Source: Ampullaceana balthica
Lineage: Eukaryota > Mollusca > Gastropoda > Lymnaeidae
DNA length: 64,000 bases
Reading direction: 5' to 3'
Assembly: GCA_944989445.1 (NCBI GenBank)
Contig: CALYLW010000503.1
Span: forward strand, 794,501 to 858,500
Both the position numbers and the translations under genes were made by a program. Below, piece after piece: positions 44,860-57,630 of the stretch. How positions within the stretch are numbered: the stretch's first letter is position 1; each line of letters opens with the position of its first letter. Under the pieces are notes generated by a model. The model saw only the letters and a list, made by a program, of their open reading frames with translations, was not told the origin of the DNA and searched no databases.

Positions 44860-46343
44860 GGGCGTCGGCTTGCGTGACTCCAAACAGAAAGGCCCAGACT
44901 CTAAGCTTTTAATCACTTACAGACCTTCCGGAACGCTGAGTACGGCAATTAGAATCCGCAGACCGCAAGTAATCCAGGTCGATGGATTTTTAAGTAAGGC
45001 CCCTATAAACAAGGCGATCCCATTGTGGCCTACAACGCATCGCTTTGGCACAATCCGGATCCATGCCGTATCCATTAGCAAGACAATTCATTACTCATTG
45101 TGTATCCAAGAACGGTTATCCTGCAAGGGGCGAGCAATGATCACCTATAATGATTGCTCACATGGTTTGTGGAGCGGAGCTAACTTTATATCAGCGACGC
45201 ACCATTTTATTATTTTATTTTCATTTCTTAGAATGGAAGTCGCAAAAGAATATTTTTAAAGTGTATTTCTTTGTCCTCGCAGTAATCTGTTTATGTGAAC
45301 AAAATTAATGTATAATTTGATGTAAATTATACATCTTAAAACAGATCATTGCGGACAAGTTTTGTAAATTGAATGCATCACTAATTTGACACAAACAGCT
45401 AAAGACTGCGAGTAGTAATCAATGTGCTGTCAGACATAAAAACTAAACCTTTTAGTCATGTGAAAATCGGACTAAATGTCTGCCTCGTGTGCGTGCGTCT
45501 TTGTATATTTATATACGTCTGCGTGGGTGTGCCTTTGTATCATCCAATTGAGACTACACGCCTCATTGACCTACCCAAGTCAAGCGTGAACAGTCGTTAG
45601 CCCCCATACCCCGACAAATAATGGCCTCCTTCCCCAGTTCAAAACCTAATTTTTCCGCTCGACATGGCCTCGTCTCCTGAGAGATCAATACATTATGATT
45701 GCAATGGCGTGCATCGCGGCCACTGCTCGAGTGTCTGATGAGGGCACCCTTCTGTATAATCTAAGTTTTCATGCCAACAGCACGCTATATCCCGCCCCCT
45801 CCCACAACACGCACACTCACCCAATGTCGACGATGGTACTTATACAAACATCCAAAGTGATTCCCCCACATCTTGACACTCAGCTTGCATGCGATTGTTT
45901 CATCGTCTTGGAATTATTTTTTTCCCTTTTTTCCCCCTTAGAGCTATGCAGAAATGACCCCAAAAAATACTGCTATAATTTCAGGACAGAAAACTATATT
46001 TAAAAGAAAACAACAACAAATACAATTGCAACGTTTATATACTCCGATTATATCTAAATAAATTTTAATTAGAGATAATTTAAAATGTAACTCAATTTTG
46101 TTTAAAATTTCATAAAATATTTCCTAGTCGACAACCGCAAAAAAAAATTTTTTAAATAAAAAAAATTAACAATTAATTTGGCATAAAATTTGACATGGAG
46201 CGTCGATGACCTTTAAAATCTACAATGAATTTTAAATAAAGTTTAAATTCGATATTTGTGGATCTCTTAATTTTGAGCCTAGGCATCGCGAATCGCTACT
46301 GTAGAGAGTTACATTTTGATCAAGTCGGCATCTTGGCTGTCAA
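44860..46343. other. Unassigned stretch
   Basis: About 1.5 kb without a supported gene. The open frame at 44624-45259 starts inside the G-rich array and continues here without recognisable motifs. The one at 45695-46003 is also unrecognised. Confidence 0.45.
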
Positions 46344-46842
46344 CAGTCCTCTAGCTACAGACACTCAACCATCGGTCAACAGTCCTCTAGCTACAGACAC
46401 TCAACCATCGGTCAACAGTCCTCTAGCTACAGACACTCAACCATCGGTCAACAGTCCTCTAGCTACAGACACTCAACCATCTGTCAACAGTCCTCCAGCT
46501 ACAGACACTCAACCATCGGTCAACAGTCCTCTAGCTACAGACACTCAACCATCGGTCAACAGTCCTCTAGCTACAGACACTCAACCATCGGTCAACAGTC
46601 CTCTAGCTACAGACACTCAACCATCGGTCAACAGTCCTCTAGCTACAGACACTCAACCATCGGTCAACAGTCCTCTAGCTACAGACACTCAACCATCGGT
46701 CAACAGTCCTCTAGCTACAGACACTCAACCATCGGTCAACAGTCCTCTAGCTACAGACACTCAACCATCGGTCAACAGTCCTCTAGCTACAGACACTCAA
46801 CCATCGGTCAACAGTCCTCTAGCTACAGACACTCAACCATCG
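46344..46842. repeat. 36-bp tandem array, 14 copies
   Basis: Unit CAGTCCTCTAGCTACAGACA plus 16 bases, starts every 36 bases from 46344 to 46812. One unit carries two substitutions, the rest look identical. The period is a multiple of three and encodes NSPLATDTQPSV in one frame (46258-46866), but that frame begins at GTG in AT-rich sequence and ends at once after the array. Confidence 0.95.
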
Positions 46843-47784
46843 AGGCAATACACTTATCAGAATTAAATGTCGGCCATCGTGGGTATAGTTCTTCCCCGCG
46901 GAGATAAAGGGAAAACAAATAAGCATAAAAGAATCAAATAATTATGAGACTCACTAACCCATCCTGTTCTTAACAAAAATTAAAAATCCATTGAAATATT
47001 TTACTTTACTGGTAAAGGCAGGAAAAATGTGCGATCTATGGAACTTTGAGTGACGGAATATAATTTTGTTGGAGGGCAGTGATGTCAGGATGGTTAATAA
47101 TTCTTCCATCGAAATGAATAATAAAATAATGAAAGCCTTTTGTAATTTGCATTGTTTTTTTCTTTAAATATGAGAGTTAAGTTGAATTATAGTGTGGAAA
47201 TGGGACTACCTTTAATTGTCTCCCCGTTTGGTGTACTTCCATCTCCTCCTTTGTTGTCATATTATCGTAAGCTAAATGCCGACCCCTCCCGTCCCAAAAA
47301 ACTAATTAAAATAATTAAAGAACCCTTTTTTCACTAAATGAGACTTTTGTTTAAAAACTTCTTTAGTTATAGGAGTAAACCGCTGATGTAGCCTCAGCCA
47401 TTGGCGTAGCCTCATGATTGTCACAAATCAAGAGCCATTTCAAAGTTCTTCGATTAATGTTGAATATTTGATTAGAGCTTGGGGATATTTTTTTTTAATA
47501 AGTGAAAACACGTCAATTACTAAAAGCACTTTCCATCAAAAGAGAATTTAAACGAGAAAAATAATAATTTATAGATGGGGTTTCCTTTTTTTAATTTTTA
47601 TTTTAATTTTTTTTTAAGTGGTTTTTCTAAAACTTTCATATTGTAATCTTTCTATTATAGACAAAAAATCAATTTATTATTTTTATATCAACGAGTGCTT
47701 ATAAAAAGTTTTTGAAGCAACTCTACCTTGCTAAAGTGATTTTTTTTTAAAAAGCGATCTGCCTACAAGGGTTGCCAACTGTTG
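46843..47784. other. Unassigned stretch
   Basis: AT-rich with T homopolymers. The 61-codon frame at 47152-47337 is unrecognised. Confidence 0.5.
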
Positions 47785-48045
47785 GGGGCCGTCCATAAAG
47801 TGCGTCACGCTCCAGAGTGGGGGAGGGGTTGTAAGAAATAGTGACAGTTTGTGTCAGGGGGAGGGGGTCCGGCCATGTATGACGTCACGGTGTTTTATAT
47901 TAAATTTAAATTATTTTGTTAATTTAAAAAATGTGTTCGATAGTGTGAAGTACTTTAGGGGGGGGGGCAGAGATTTGTCACAGTTTGTCCCAGAGGGTAG
48001 TTATAAATGGTCAAAAACAGCGTGACGTACTTTATGGACGGCCCC
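47785..48045. mobile_element. GGGGCCGTCC-family element, copy E
   Basis: 261 bp. Ends GGGGCCGTCCATAAAGTGCG and, inward from the right, GGGGCCGTCCATAAAGTACG. TTG flanks both sides (47782-47784, 48046-48048), a clean 3-bp duplication. Confidence 0.92.
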
Positions 48046-48048
48046 TTG

Positions 48049-48929
48049 TGATAGGGAGTGTGGTTGTGGGGGGGGGGTCTTGTTTTTTAAGACAGCGTTA
48101 TTTCCTTCAGCTAACTTTAAAAAAAATAATAATAAATTTTTAAAAAAATAATAATAAATGCTTTTAGCTCATTTCATTGGCAGATATTAGATGTAGGTGA
48201 AGCTCTCAAGAAGTGTTTTCAAATCTACAGCAAATCACGTGGGGTGACTCCTTGAAACTGTTACCAACTGCAGTCACAGATGTGTGTTCGAACTAGCCAA
48301 ATACGAGTGATTGTGTCACTTACAAAGATACCCCTTTAAAACCGAAAGAACACATGATTACATGGTAACTGCACATTTGAATTTGAGATCATGTAATGTA
48401 AAAATTTTGTTTCGATTACACAAATTCTGAATATCTTTTTTTATTAAGTTTAAAAATAAAAATATTTAGGATTTCTTTTGAAGACTCTGAATGCCTGGCA
48501 ACAAAGCCAGTCTGACAAGCAAATTCCCGTAGGTTTGGATTTCATTACATAATGTTATAAAGAAATATCGTAACCATAAACGAAACAACCCTGGGTGACC
48601 ACATTGTCAAGCTAATGAGCTGAGCACGCTTGCTTCTATTTTAAGACTGTGCAGTAATTCGTATGACCGCTGTATAATTTCCCTCCCGAACCATTCATCA
48701 TCTCCGTATTGAAATCGCCCGCAATGACTCAGCAAATTCATACACCAGATCCCACCATTAATACACCCCCCGTCTTTTCTGGCACTAGTGTCATTTAAAC
48801 AAAATAAAATATTCACACTAGGGTCACTGAGTGGACGTCTCGCAGTGAGACATCTCCCCACCCAGGGGTCATTCATTCTTTATTCTTCATTGGTTGTCAC
48901 CGGATTCTTTCATCAAATTTACAAGTAAG
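48049..48929. other. Unassigned stretch
   Basis: No supported gene. The minus-strand frame at 48607-48876 is unrecognised. Confidence 0.45.
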
Positions 48930-49283
48930 TTGCACATACTTGGCAGTTACACATACTTGGCAGTTACACATACTTGGCAGTTACACATACTTGGCAGTTA
49001 CACATACTTGGCAGTTACACATACTTGGCAGTTACACATACTTGGCAGTTACACATACTTGGCAGTTACACATACTTGGCAGTTACACATACTTGGCAGT
49101 TACACATACTTGGCAGTTACACATACTTGGCAGTTACACATACTTGGCAGTTACACATACTTGGCAGTTACACATACTTGGCAGTTACACATACTTGGCA
49201 GTTACACATACTTGGCAGTTACACATACTTGGCAGTTACACATACTTGGCAGTTACACATACTTGGCAGTTACACATACTTGC
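48930..49283. repeat. 17-bp tandem array, 20 copies
   Basis: Unit CAGTTACACATACTTGG from 48944, preceded by one partial unit and ending in a C run (49284-49292). No substitutions seen. 17 is not a multiple of three, so three interleaved frames (TYLAV, HTWQLHILGS) stay open across it. These are artefacts. Confidence 0.96.
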
Positions 49284-49384
49284 CCCCCCCCCAAACAAAC
49301 AAACAAACAAAAAAAACAACAAAAAAAACAACTTGCAACAAGCCTTACATCATATGATCTTCAAAAAGGAAATGAGTCGCTGCC

Positions 49385-49648
49385 ATTACTTTATCTTATC
49401 TATACAGACGCTCCTTCTATGCGGAAGATAGTTGCGTCCACAGACCATGACAGATGATCTGTTGGCAAGTGATGCAGCATTCACAGGCCACGGCTTTGTG
49501 GGTTCCACGCATTACCCCAGCCCCCTAACTGCATGTAGTGATAGGTACCCATTCGGAGCGGGGTGACTCAGGGACGCCCTAGGCCCCGGGAACAAACCCT
49601 TGCCTTCACACGGATTCGAACCCGTGACCATCGGTACGACAGTCCAGT
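49385..49648 (-). mobile_element. tRNA-SINE, 5'-truncated copy (minus)
   Basis: Complement of the SINE at 13557-13844. It starts on the plus strand with the TTATCTTATCT tail and the hairpin CAGACGCTCCTTCTATGC. The body (TGATGCAGCATTCACAGGCC, GGTACCCATTCGGAGC) follows, then the B-box complement GGATTCGAACC at 49612-49622. Similarity stops near 49648, before the A box, so the tRNA head is truncated. The short gap after the 17-bp array (49284-49384) holds A-rich AAAC repeats. Confidence 0.9.
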
Positions 49649-49652
49649 GACT

Positions 49653-50459
49653 TTAATACTGTTTAATGACGAGTTTTTCGTGGTTTTTTTTTAATCAAAA
49701 GATCCTCTTTCTTTAAAAATTGAAATCTTCGTGTTTTACATTGACGTTTGAATTGTAAATATACGAACAATTTAAAGTCTAGTAGTAACATCGTCGTATC
49801 AGGCAGATTCAAGTCACACCACACACATCCCCACCCCCGTATTCTTAGAACCGTCATATCGCCAGCCCTCCACGGTTAAATCGCGCCAAAGAGCAGGGGA
49901 CGTAATCGGTCTGGCGTTGTGTACAGTAAAGGATCTCGGCGTTAAAGTAACGCCAGAGAGGGATTTGCGGAGGGTTGCTGTTATGATCGATTCCTTGCTA
50001 ATAGCCACATTCTTGTCGTGACATTCAAGCTCCATAGCTTTAAGGGTGCAGCACACACTCACACACACACACAGAAAGGTATTTTTAGCTCTACTCACTT
50101 GAAGAGATTCCAATACGTCAGGACTTACGCAACTTTAAATAGGCTCGAGACTACACATGACGAGATCTCGAGTCTATATATAGTTTGTGAGCGGAGCCAT
50201 TTTCAGTGTGAGGTGAGGTGAGGGGGGGGGGAGAATAAGAGGAATTTTAAAATATTTTTTTTCCTTTTAATTTTTCGAAAACTAGCAGTTATCCCAGTCA
50301 CCAAGTCTGTATTCTACGATTTCCTTTAAATCGCTAGACGCTCCTTCTCTTTGTAAGACAGCGCGTGTTGGATTGCTGATTTAATAATCTCTCCAATTTC
50401 AGCTGCAATTTCAAGGAGCGCTCATACTTTAGCTTATTGTCGACATGTCAGTTAAAAAC
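49653..50459. other. Unassigned stretch
   Basis: About 800 bp, with an ACAC run near 50053-50072 and a G run near 50221-50231. No gene supported. Confidence 0.5.
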
Positions 50460-52413
50460 GTTCAAGACACCATAGCACTGTCACGTTCATATCGTTCAAG
50501 AAACCATAGCACTGTCACGTTAATATCGTGCAAGACACCATAGCACTGTCACGTTAATAGCGTTCAAGACACCATAGCACTGTCACGTTAATAGCGTTCA
50601 AGACACTATAGCACTGTCACATTAATAGCGTTCAAGACACCATAGCACTGTCACGTTAATAGCGTTCAAGACACCATAGCACTGTCACGTTAATAGCGTT
50701 CAAGACACCATAGCACTGTCACGTTAATAGCGTTCAAGACACCATAGCACTGTCACGTTAATAGCGTTCAAGACACCATAGCACTGTCACGTTAATAGCG
50801 TTCAAGACACCATAGCACTGTCACGTTAATAGCGTTCAAGACACCATAGCACTGTCACGTTAATAGCGTTCAAGACACCATAGCACTGTCACGTTAATAG
50901 CGTTCAAGACACCATAGCACTGTCACGTTAATAGCGTTCAAGACACCATAGCACTGTCACGTTAATAGCGTTCAAGACACCATAGCACTGTCACGTTAAT
51001 AGCGTTCAAGACACCATAGCACTGTCACGTTAATAGCGTTCAAGACACCATAGCACTGTCACGTTAATAGCGTTCAAGACACCATAGCACTGTCACGTTA
51101 ATAGCGTTCAAGACACCATAGCACTGTCACGTTAATAGCGTTCAAGACACCATAGCACTGTCACGTTAATAGCGTTCAAGACACCATAGCACTGTCACGT
51201 TAATAGCGTTCAAGACACCATAGCACTGTCACGTTAATAGCGTTCAAGACACCATAGCACTGTCACGTTAATAGCGTTCAAGACACCATAGCACTGTCAC
51301 GTTAATAGCGTTCAAGACACCATAGCACTGTCACGTTAATAGCGTTCAAGACACCATAGCACTGTCACGTTAATAGCGTTCAAGACACCATAGCACTGTC
51401 ACGTTAATAGCGTTCAAGACACCATAGCACTGTCACGTTAATAGCGTTCAAGACACCATAGCACTGTCACGTTAATAGCGTTCAAGACACCATAGCACTG
51501 TCACGTTAATAGCGTTCAAGACACCATAGCACTGTCACGTTAATAGCGTTCAAGACACCATAGCACTGTCACGTTAATAGCGTTCAAGACACCATAGCAC
51601 TGTCACGTTAATAGCGTTCAAGACACCATAGCACTGTCACGTTAATAGCGTTCAAGACACCATAGCACTGTCACGTTAATAGCGTTCAAGACACCATAGC
51701 ACTGTCACGTTAATAGCGTTCAAGACACCATAGCACTGTCACGTTAATAGCGTTCAAGACACCATAGCACTGTCACGTTAATAGCGTTCAATACACCATA
51801 GCGCTGTCACGTTAATAGCGTTCAAGACACCATAGCACTGTCACGTTAATAGTGTTCAAGACACCATAGCACTGTCACGTTAATAGCGTTCAATACACCA
51901 TAGCACTGTCACGTTAATAGCGTTCAAGACACCATAGCACTGTCACTTTAATAGCGTTCAAGACACCATAGCACTGTCACGTTAATAGCGTTCAAGACAC
52001 CATAGCACTGTCACGTTAATAGCGTTCAAGACACCATAGCACTGTCACGTTAATAGCGTTCAAGACACCATAGCACTGTCACGTTAATAGCGTCCAAGAC
52101 ACCATAGCACTGTCACGTTAATAGCGTTCAAGACACCAAACACTGTCACGTTAATAGCGTTCAAGACACCAAACACTGTCACGTTAATAGCGTTCAAGAC
52201 ACCATAGCACTGTCACGTTAATAGCGTTCAAGACACCATAGCACTGTCACGTTAATAGCGTTCAAGACACCATAGCACTGTCACGTTAATAGCGTTCAAG
52301 ACACCATAGCACTGTCACTTTAATAGCGTTCAAGACATCATAGCACTGTCACGTTAATAGCGTTCAAGACACCATAGCACTGTCACGTTAATAGCGTTCA
52401 AGACACCATAGCA
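50460..52413. repeat. 34-bp satellite, 57 copies
   Basis: Largest array in the window. Unit GTTCAAGACACCATAGCACT plus 14 bases (GTCACGTTAATAGC). By position there are 57 complete units plus a partial one. Two units near 52137-52170 are one base short. Units from about 50630 to 51787 (roughly 34) look identical. The first five and those after 51788 carry scattered substitutions. Direct repeats without spacers, so not a CRISPR. Confidence 0.97.
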
Positions 52414-52479
52414 TCGTAACTTTAAACTTTTGACCCAATGTCTCACATCTACGATTTTGTCTATAAACAAACAAAAAAT

Positions 52480-52915
52480 GTTCATCCATACCTAATTGAA
52501 CTTGAACTTGAACTATCCCTTAACCCGTTGTTGGGTCGTTGGGGCACCATCGTGAACTGCTCACTAACACATGCCATTTGTCCCGGTCCTGTGCTGCCCT
52601 TTGAGAGTCGCTGAATGACAGGCCGGTCCACTCTTTGATATCGTCCGCCCATCTCTTCTTTTGTCTGCCTCTTTTCCTTCATCTCTGGACTGTGCCTTGC
52701 AATATAGTTTTTGCAAGACCTCCAGTTCTTGTCACGTGTCCGTGCCATCGTAATTTCCTCTTCTTAATTGATGTGAGTAGGTCCTCGTAGGGGCCAATGA
52801 CAGTACTTATTGTGTTGCGGACCGCTTCGTTTGTGATGTGCGCTGTGTAGGAGATGTTCGATATCTTTCTGATACATCTCATCTCCAGCGCATTGATTCT
52901 TCTTTGGAGGTCTGC
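52480..52915 (-). pseudogene. LINE RT C-terminal remnant
   Basis: Minus strand: INALEMRCIRKISNISY, AHITNEAVRNTIS, KKRKLRWHGHVTRTGGLAKT and ILQGTVQR. After a frameshift RDKNWRSC-type and SVVPQRPNNGLRD-like residues follow, the standard C-terminus of a non-LTR RT family with 'LRW.GHV.R..GLAKTILQGTV'. The 3' tail is TTCAAGTTCAAGTTCAA. Truncated at the 5' end near 52915 and frameshifted. It separates two unrelated 34-bp satellites. This is a third LINE family beside those at 25434 and 61098. Confidence 0.88.
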
Positions 52916-53058
52916 AGTGACTATATGCAGTTGTCACTATAACGAAACTCTACATAACATTTCAACCATTATTCAAAATTTTAACCATCATAAAACAATT
53001 CAAACTTCAATCACATTTCACACATCATATATTCCAAGAACTATAGTTTCTTTACATT

Positions 53059-53155
53059 ATAACTACTTCAAGCGTCATACTTTATTTCAATTATCATAAC
53101 TACTTCAAGCGTCATACTTTATTTCAATTATCATAACTACTTCAAGCGTCATACT
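53059..53155. repeat. 37-bp tandem repeat, 2.6 copies
   Basis: ATAACTACTTCAAGCGTCAT starts at 53059, 53096 and 53133. The second and third units are identical where they overlap. It lies between the LINE remnant and the second satellite. Confidence 0.9.
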
Positions 53156-53199
53156 TCTTTGACATGCCGGATATCAGTGTGCAGAGTCGGGCCGTCGTC

Positions 53200-54010
53200 T
53201 CTCGTTACATATTAATGTACAGATCCTGTTGCCTCTCGTTACAAATTAATGTACAGAACCTGTTGCCTTTCGTTACAAATTAATGTACATACCTTGTTGC
53301 CTTTCGTTACATATTAATGTACAGACCCTGTTGCCTCTCGTTACATATTAATGTACAGAACATGTTGCTTATCGTTACATATTAATGTACAGGCCCTGTT
53401 GCCTCTCGTTACATATTAATGTACAGACCCTGTTGCCTCTCGTTACATATTAATGCACAGGCCTTGTTGCTTGCCCCTCGTTACATATTAATGTACATAA
53501 CTTGTTGCCTCTCGTTACATATTTATGTACAGACCCTGTTGCCTCTCGTTACATATTAATGTACAGACCCTGTTACCTTTCGTTACATATTATTGTACAG
53601 ACCCTGTTACCTTTCGTTACATATTAATGTACAGAACCTGTTGCCTTTCGTTACATATTAATGTACAGACCTGTTGCCTCTCGTTACATATTAATTCACA
53701 GACCCTGTTGCCTCTCGTTACATATTAATGTGCATACCTTGTTGCCTTTCGTTACATATTAATGTACAGAACTTGTTGCCCCTCGTTACATATTAATGTA
53801 CAGACCCTGTTACCTTTCGTTACATATTAATGTACAGACCCTGTTACCTTTCGTTACATATTAATGTACAGACCCTGTTACCTTTCGTTACATATTAATG
53901 TACAGACCTTGTTGCCTTTCGTACATATTAATGTACAGACCTGTTGCCTTTCGTTACAAATTAATGTACAGAACCTGTTGCCTCTCGTTACATATAAATT
54001 CACAGATCCT
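53200..54010. repeat. Diverged 34-bp satellite, about 24 copies
   Basis: Unit CTCGTTACATATTAATGTAC plus AGACCCTGTTGCCT. Unlike the 50460 array the units vary widely (TTTCG/CTCG, ACAAATT, small indels), so this array is older or less homogenised. Sequence unrelated to the first 34-bp satellite. Broken open frames at 53525-53728 and 53864-54133 arise from it. Confidence 0.93.
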
Positions 54011-54069
54011 TGCCCAGGAATGAATTATTTATTGGAAGAATTTTGTGTAACAAAAACATACTTCGTAGG

Positions 54070-54142
54070 ACCTGTTACATACTGCGTAGAAGGACCTGTT
54101 ACATACTGCGTAGAAGGACCTGTTACATACTGATTAGAAGGA
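54070..54142. repeat. 24-bp tandem repeat, 3 copies
   Basis: CCTGTTACATACTGCGTAGA plus AGGA, three times, the last mutated. CTGTTACATA resembles the neighbouring 34-bp unit and may be derived from it. Confidence 0.85.
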
Positions 54143-54228
54143 CTGTTTTATGGAGGTAAAAATTTATTTAATTGGATTTTTAAAGAAATACCAATTTTCC
54201 CAGGATGACTGACTTTATCTGACCTTTT

Positions 54229-54327
54229 CTATCTGTTACAGACACTCCTTCTATATTGAAGATTTTTAAGCCCCGGGCGTATCCATTGTTTATGTCTAGT
54301 CTTTTATTTTTATTAGAGTTTTAAATT
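54229..54327 (-). mobile_element. 3' tail fragment of CR1/Jockey-like LINE (minus)
   Basis: TCTATCTGTTACAGACACTC, CTTCTATATTGAAG, GTATCCATTGTTTATGTCTA and TTATTAGAGTTTTAAA match, inverted and in order, the 3' tail of the LINE at 61098-61753. Confidence 0.8.
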
Positions 54328-54456
54328 TTAAAAGTTTCTTGATCATTACTATCCGAGATACTAGATACAATATAAAGTAATAATAAAAATAAATTATATG
54401 CATTGATTAGATGAGTATTTTCCTTTATTTTCTCAAAGTTAAATATCATTTAAAAT

Positions 54457-54889
54457 TAGGGCTGGTACTGATTTAAAAAATTGTATTCGGTTAATCGGGG
54501 AATAATTTAATCGATTAATCGATTTATTTCGATTAATTATATTTTTATAACGCATATATAGATTCCGTTAATTAATTATTTCGTGAAATCGGTTAATTCG
54601 CGTTAATTCCATGGCTCCCAAATTTTGTGACGTAACACAGCAAATTCGTTCTGCTATGCAAGAAATAAGGAAGAAAAAAATGTGTTAAAGTTTGCACGTC
54701 TAAATAAATAATAATAATAATAAGAGGGAAAACGTATGTAAGTAACAAAAATATAAATTAATAAATAAATTGGAAAAAAAAATAGAAATATTTTAACTTT
54801 TAATCTAATTTTTATCGATTAAAGAAATTTTAATCGACTAAATTTTTAACGATTAATCGATTAATTATTCATTAATTTCCGCGGCCCTA
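54457..54889. mobile_element. hAT-like element with AATCGATTAA ends, 433 bp
   Basis: Ends TAGGGCTGGTACTG and, inward from the right, TAGGGCCGCGGAAATTAATG. Perfect 8-bp duplication TTTAAAAT at 54449-54456 and 54890-54897. Subterminal ATCGATTAAT palindromes repeat. No transposase sequence remains. It is a relative of 43126-43954. Confidence 0.88.
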
Positions 54890-54897
54890 TTTAAAAT

Positions 54898-57139
54898 GTT
54901 ACGTTCAGGTTGCTACCTTTTTTGTCGATTTTCTAGAAATAAATTTTAAAAGAATATTTTTAAAAATCTCAATTTTGTTTGGTTGAATACGCATTTCTGT
55001 GTAAAACTTTCAGCAAACGTAAAATGTGTGAAAAACTGCATCGTGTATGTTTGCAATTTTTTAAAACCCAGTTTCTGAATTACTTTTAATAAGTCCCATG
55101 GCAGCGGCATGCTCATTGGCAATATGTCAGTAAAGTACAACTATAAAACTGAAAGAGAAGTAAGATATTATCTTTTCACTTCTCGGGTATCTTGTTCAAG
55201 GAAGTGAGCACCGGGTGGTTTCTCAGGCCTGAAGGCAGGCATGGGTTTGGATGGCAAAAGATTGAACTCACAAGTCATATATATCCATATATAAAACTTT
55301 ATAATTGTTAGTATTACAATTGTAACCTTGAAAGTATCTAAAAAGTACAAAAATCTATTTTTTTTAAACAGCAGTTTCTTTTAAATTAATGATTCAAGTT
55401 ACTCTACCATGGAAAAAAACAAACAAACTTAGAAATGAGCTCCCCTTCTCAGCCATTTACTCAACAAAGCAGACAATGTCAACCATGACCCAAATCTTTA
55501 ACGGAGGGCATAGTTTAATACCCAGCAACTCATAAGATGTATAAGCTAGTAATAACTAAATTATTTTAGAAATGAAATTTTAAGCATAAAATATTTATAA
55601 TGAACATTTTTTTCCTTTCCCTTTTTTTAATAACCAAAACCATATTTTCAATGTGTAAGTTGTTACATAATAAAGCACGGGGGTGGGGGGGGGATTAAAA
55701 TGTCAAAAACTAAAACTGTTCCACTGAAGGTTCAACGGTCATTACACGTATTAAAAGATGCTCACTTTCTTGTTTACTGGGATTCTTTTTCGTCGGGGAA
55801 ATCCAAAACTAGCGAGCGCATGGAGCCCCACTTTGAGATAAAGGAAGTGACGCGCGAAGCACGCGCTCACCTAACTGTTCGTGCGGCTATTCGCTGACAG
55901 TCGCCCACAGGGGGGAAACAAATGCCGCGTGGCTTGGTGGGTGAGGGGGAGGGGAGGGGTGAGGAGGCCTGCCATTTCAACCACCCCCCGAAAATTATGC
56001 CACCGTCAGCGACGGTAGATGGCAACGAGTCATATTTGTTCACACTAGTTCACGATGACCACTGACTAGTGGCGGGGGAGAAACTAGCCGTTGATATACT
56101 GCTGTGACGGGAGTTGGCTGAACTCTAGAATAACATGGTAAGTGAAGTGTAACTCCGTGTGAAGGCGGTCGGAATGTTTGTTTTTGAAAGCTTCCGCGTA
56201 AAGTTGGGAGCAAGACACGCGTGGTAGAGTGATTATCTGAACAACTTGTCACTTGAAGATCGTTCGTACGGAAATTTCCCGCCAGTAATATCGGATTTTT
56301 TAAAATATTTTTTTTAAATGGATTCTGAGGTACTACAACGTGTAAGAAGAGAAATTAAGTTAAGTAGGCAACATTCTTCTTAATATAATTTCGTTTCGAA
56401 ACTTGGAAAACAAAAGTATAATATTTTGGCCTTTTTAGAAGCAGGGGATTGAACTCTTGACAATGAAGCGGCGCGTTGTATCAATCCTCTCAGTTCTCAA
56501 ACGATTAATTTTGTTTTAATTTTTTAAAAATTAAAACATAGTTTTGGCTCGTTCACAGTCATAAAAACGGATTTGTTAGAAATATGTGAATACTACTAAT
56601 TTTTTCTTTAAATATGAATATTGAACGGTAAACAATTTTAGCGATTTTTTTGTATGTGCATTCTTATCTTAATGATGTTCAGCTTGAACTCCCCAAACAC
56701 TAATTATTATTATTATTTTTTTTAATATTATATTTAAATCAAACAGTAAAAGAAAATGTGATGTCTGAAAAATGTAACACTTATTAGCTCAGCTCTTGGG
56801 AGAATGTTGTAAGAATATGTCATTGGTAACTTTAAAAGACGAACATTTTATGGGACTAGCTTTTAACGGGGAGGTGTGTTTCAACATTAACTTGTTTATA
56901 TATAAATGTATTTAACCCGCCCCCCCCCCAAAAAAAATGTGTTTATGTTGATGTGGCCTATCTCATCTAATTTCGTTTGAAAAGCCTCGTGGTGAGTTAC
57001 GTAGACGAAACATTCCTCCTATGTGTTTATCGGCTTGACACTTAAATGCACAAAGAACTAAATAATTTCTCTATTATCGTTACGAAACTATTAGATTTGT
57101 TGAAAGACAGCGTACGGACAATGATGGGTTTTCTGCAGA
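54898..57139. other. 2.2-kb unassigned stretch
   Basis: AT-rich with G and C homopolymers (55680-55694, 56919-56929). Open frames at 55700-55897 and 56040-56252 are short and unrecognised. 55780-55990 is comparatively GC-rich but I can assign nothing to it. Confidence 0.5.
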
Positions 57140-57268
57140 AACCGGGAAAACCAACACTTTATCAACATTTAAAACTCTAATAAGAATGCAGCACTAGACA
57201 CAAACCATGGATAAGCGTAGGCCGCAATAATTTACTGTATAGAAGGAGCGTCTGTAATAGATAAGATG
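57140..57268 (+). mobile_element. 3' tail fragment of CR1/Jockey-like LINE
   Basis: ACCAACACTTTATCAACATT, ATGGATAAGCGTAGGCCGCA and GTATAGAAGGAGCGTCTGTA match the LINE tail at 61098-61753. It ends in a single GATAAGATG. Confidence 0.85.
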
Positions 57269-57630
57269 TAAGTATCCTCAACCCTCCAGAGACTTCCAAT
57301 AAATTCGTTAACACTTAACTGACTTTTAAGGTATTTAGTTGTTTAGTTTCCAATCCCATTTAGCGTGGTGCTTGTTTTTAGTTCTTCCTTTTCCCCCCGC
57401 TAGCTGAATTACCAAAGTAAAACACTTTTACATTGGTTTTCACCCTAAACAGCCAAAGTTCTCTGCTTTCCTTAATTACAACCATTTGATTGCGTTTACC
57501 GACAGTCTTTTGTCATGCGTGGATGTTTTTGTTTGTACTACCGAGCTAGGCCGCTTGCGATATTTCAACTAAAAGTACTTCATCCAGCCCCATCCCCCCA
57601 ACAACAAAAAACAACACCCCCCCCCTTTTT
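57269..57630. other. Unassigned spacer
   Basis: About 360 bp. The 57515-57700 frame runs into the TAAATCC-family unit. A C run precedes the array. Confidence 0.5.

Noticed and set aside
46258..46866. Protein with NSPLATDTQPSV repeats
   Set aside because: It starts at GTG in AT-rich sequence and stops directly after the 36-bp array. No non-repeat domain.
50460..52413. CRISPR-like regular array
   Set aside because: Units are continuous direct repeats without unique spacers, and the surrounding sequence is clearly eukaryotic. It is a satellite.
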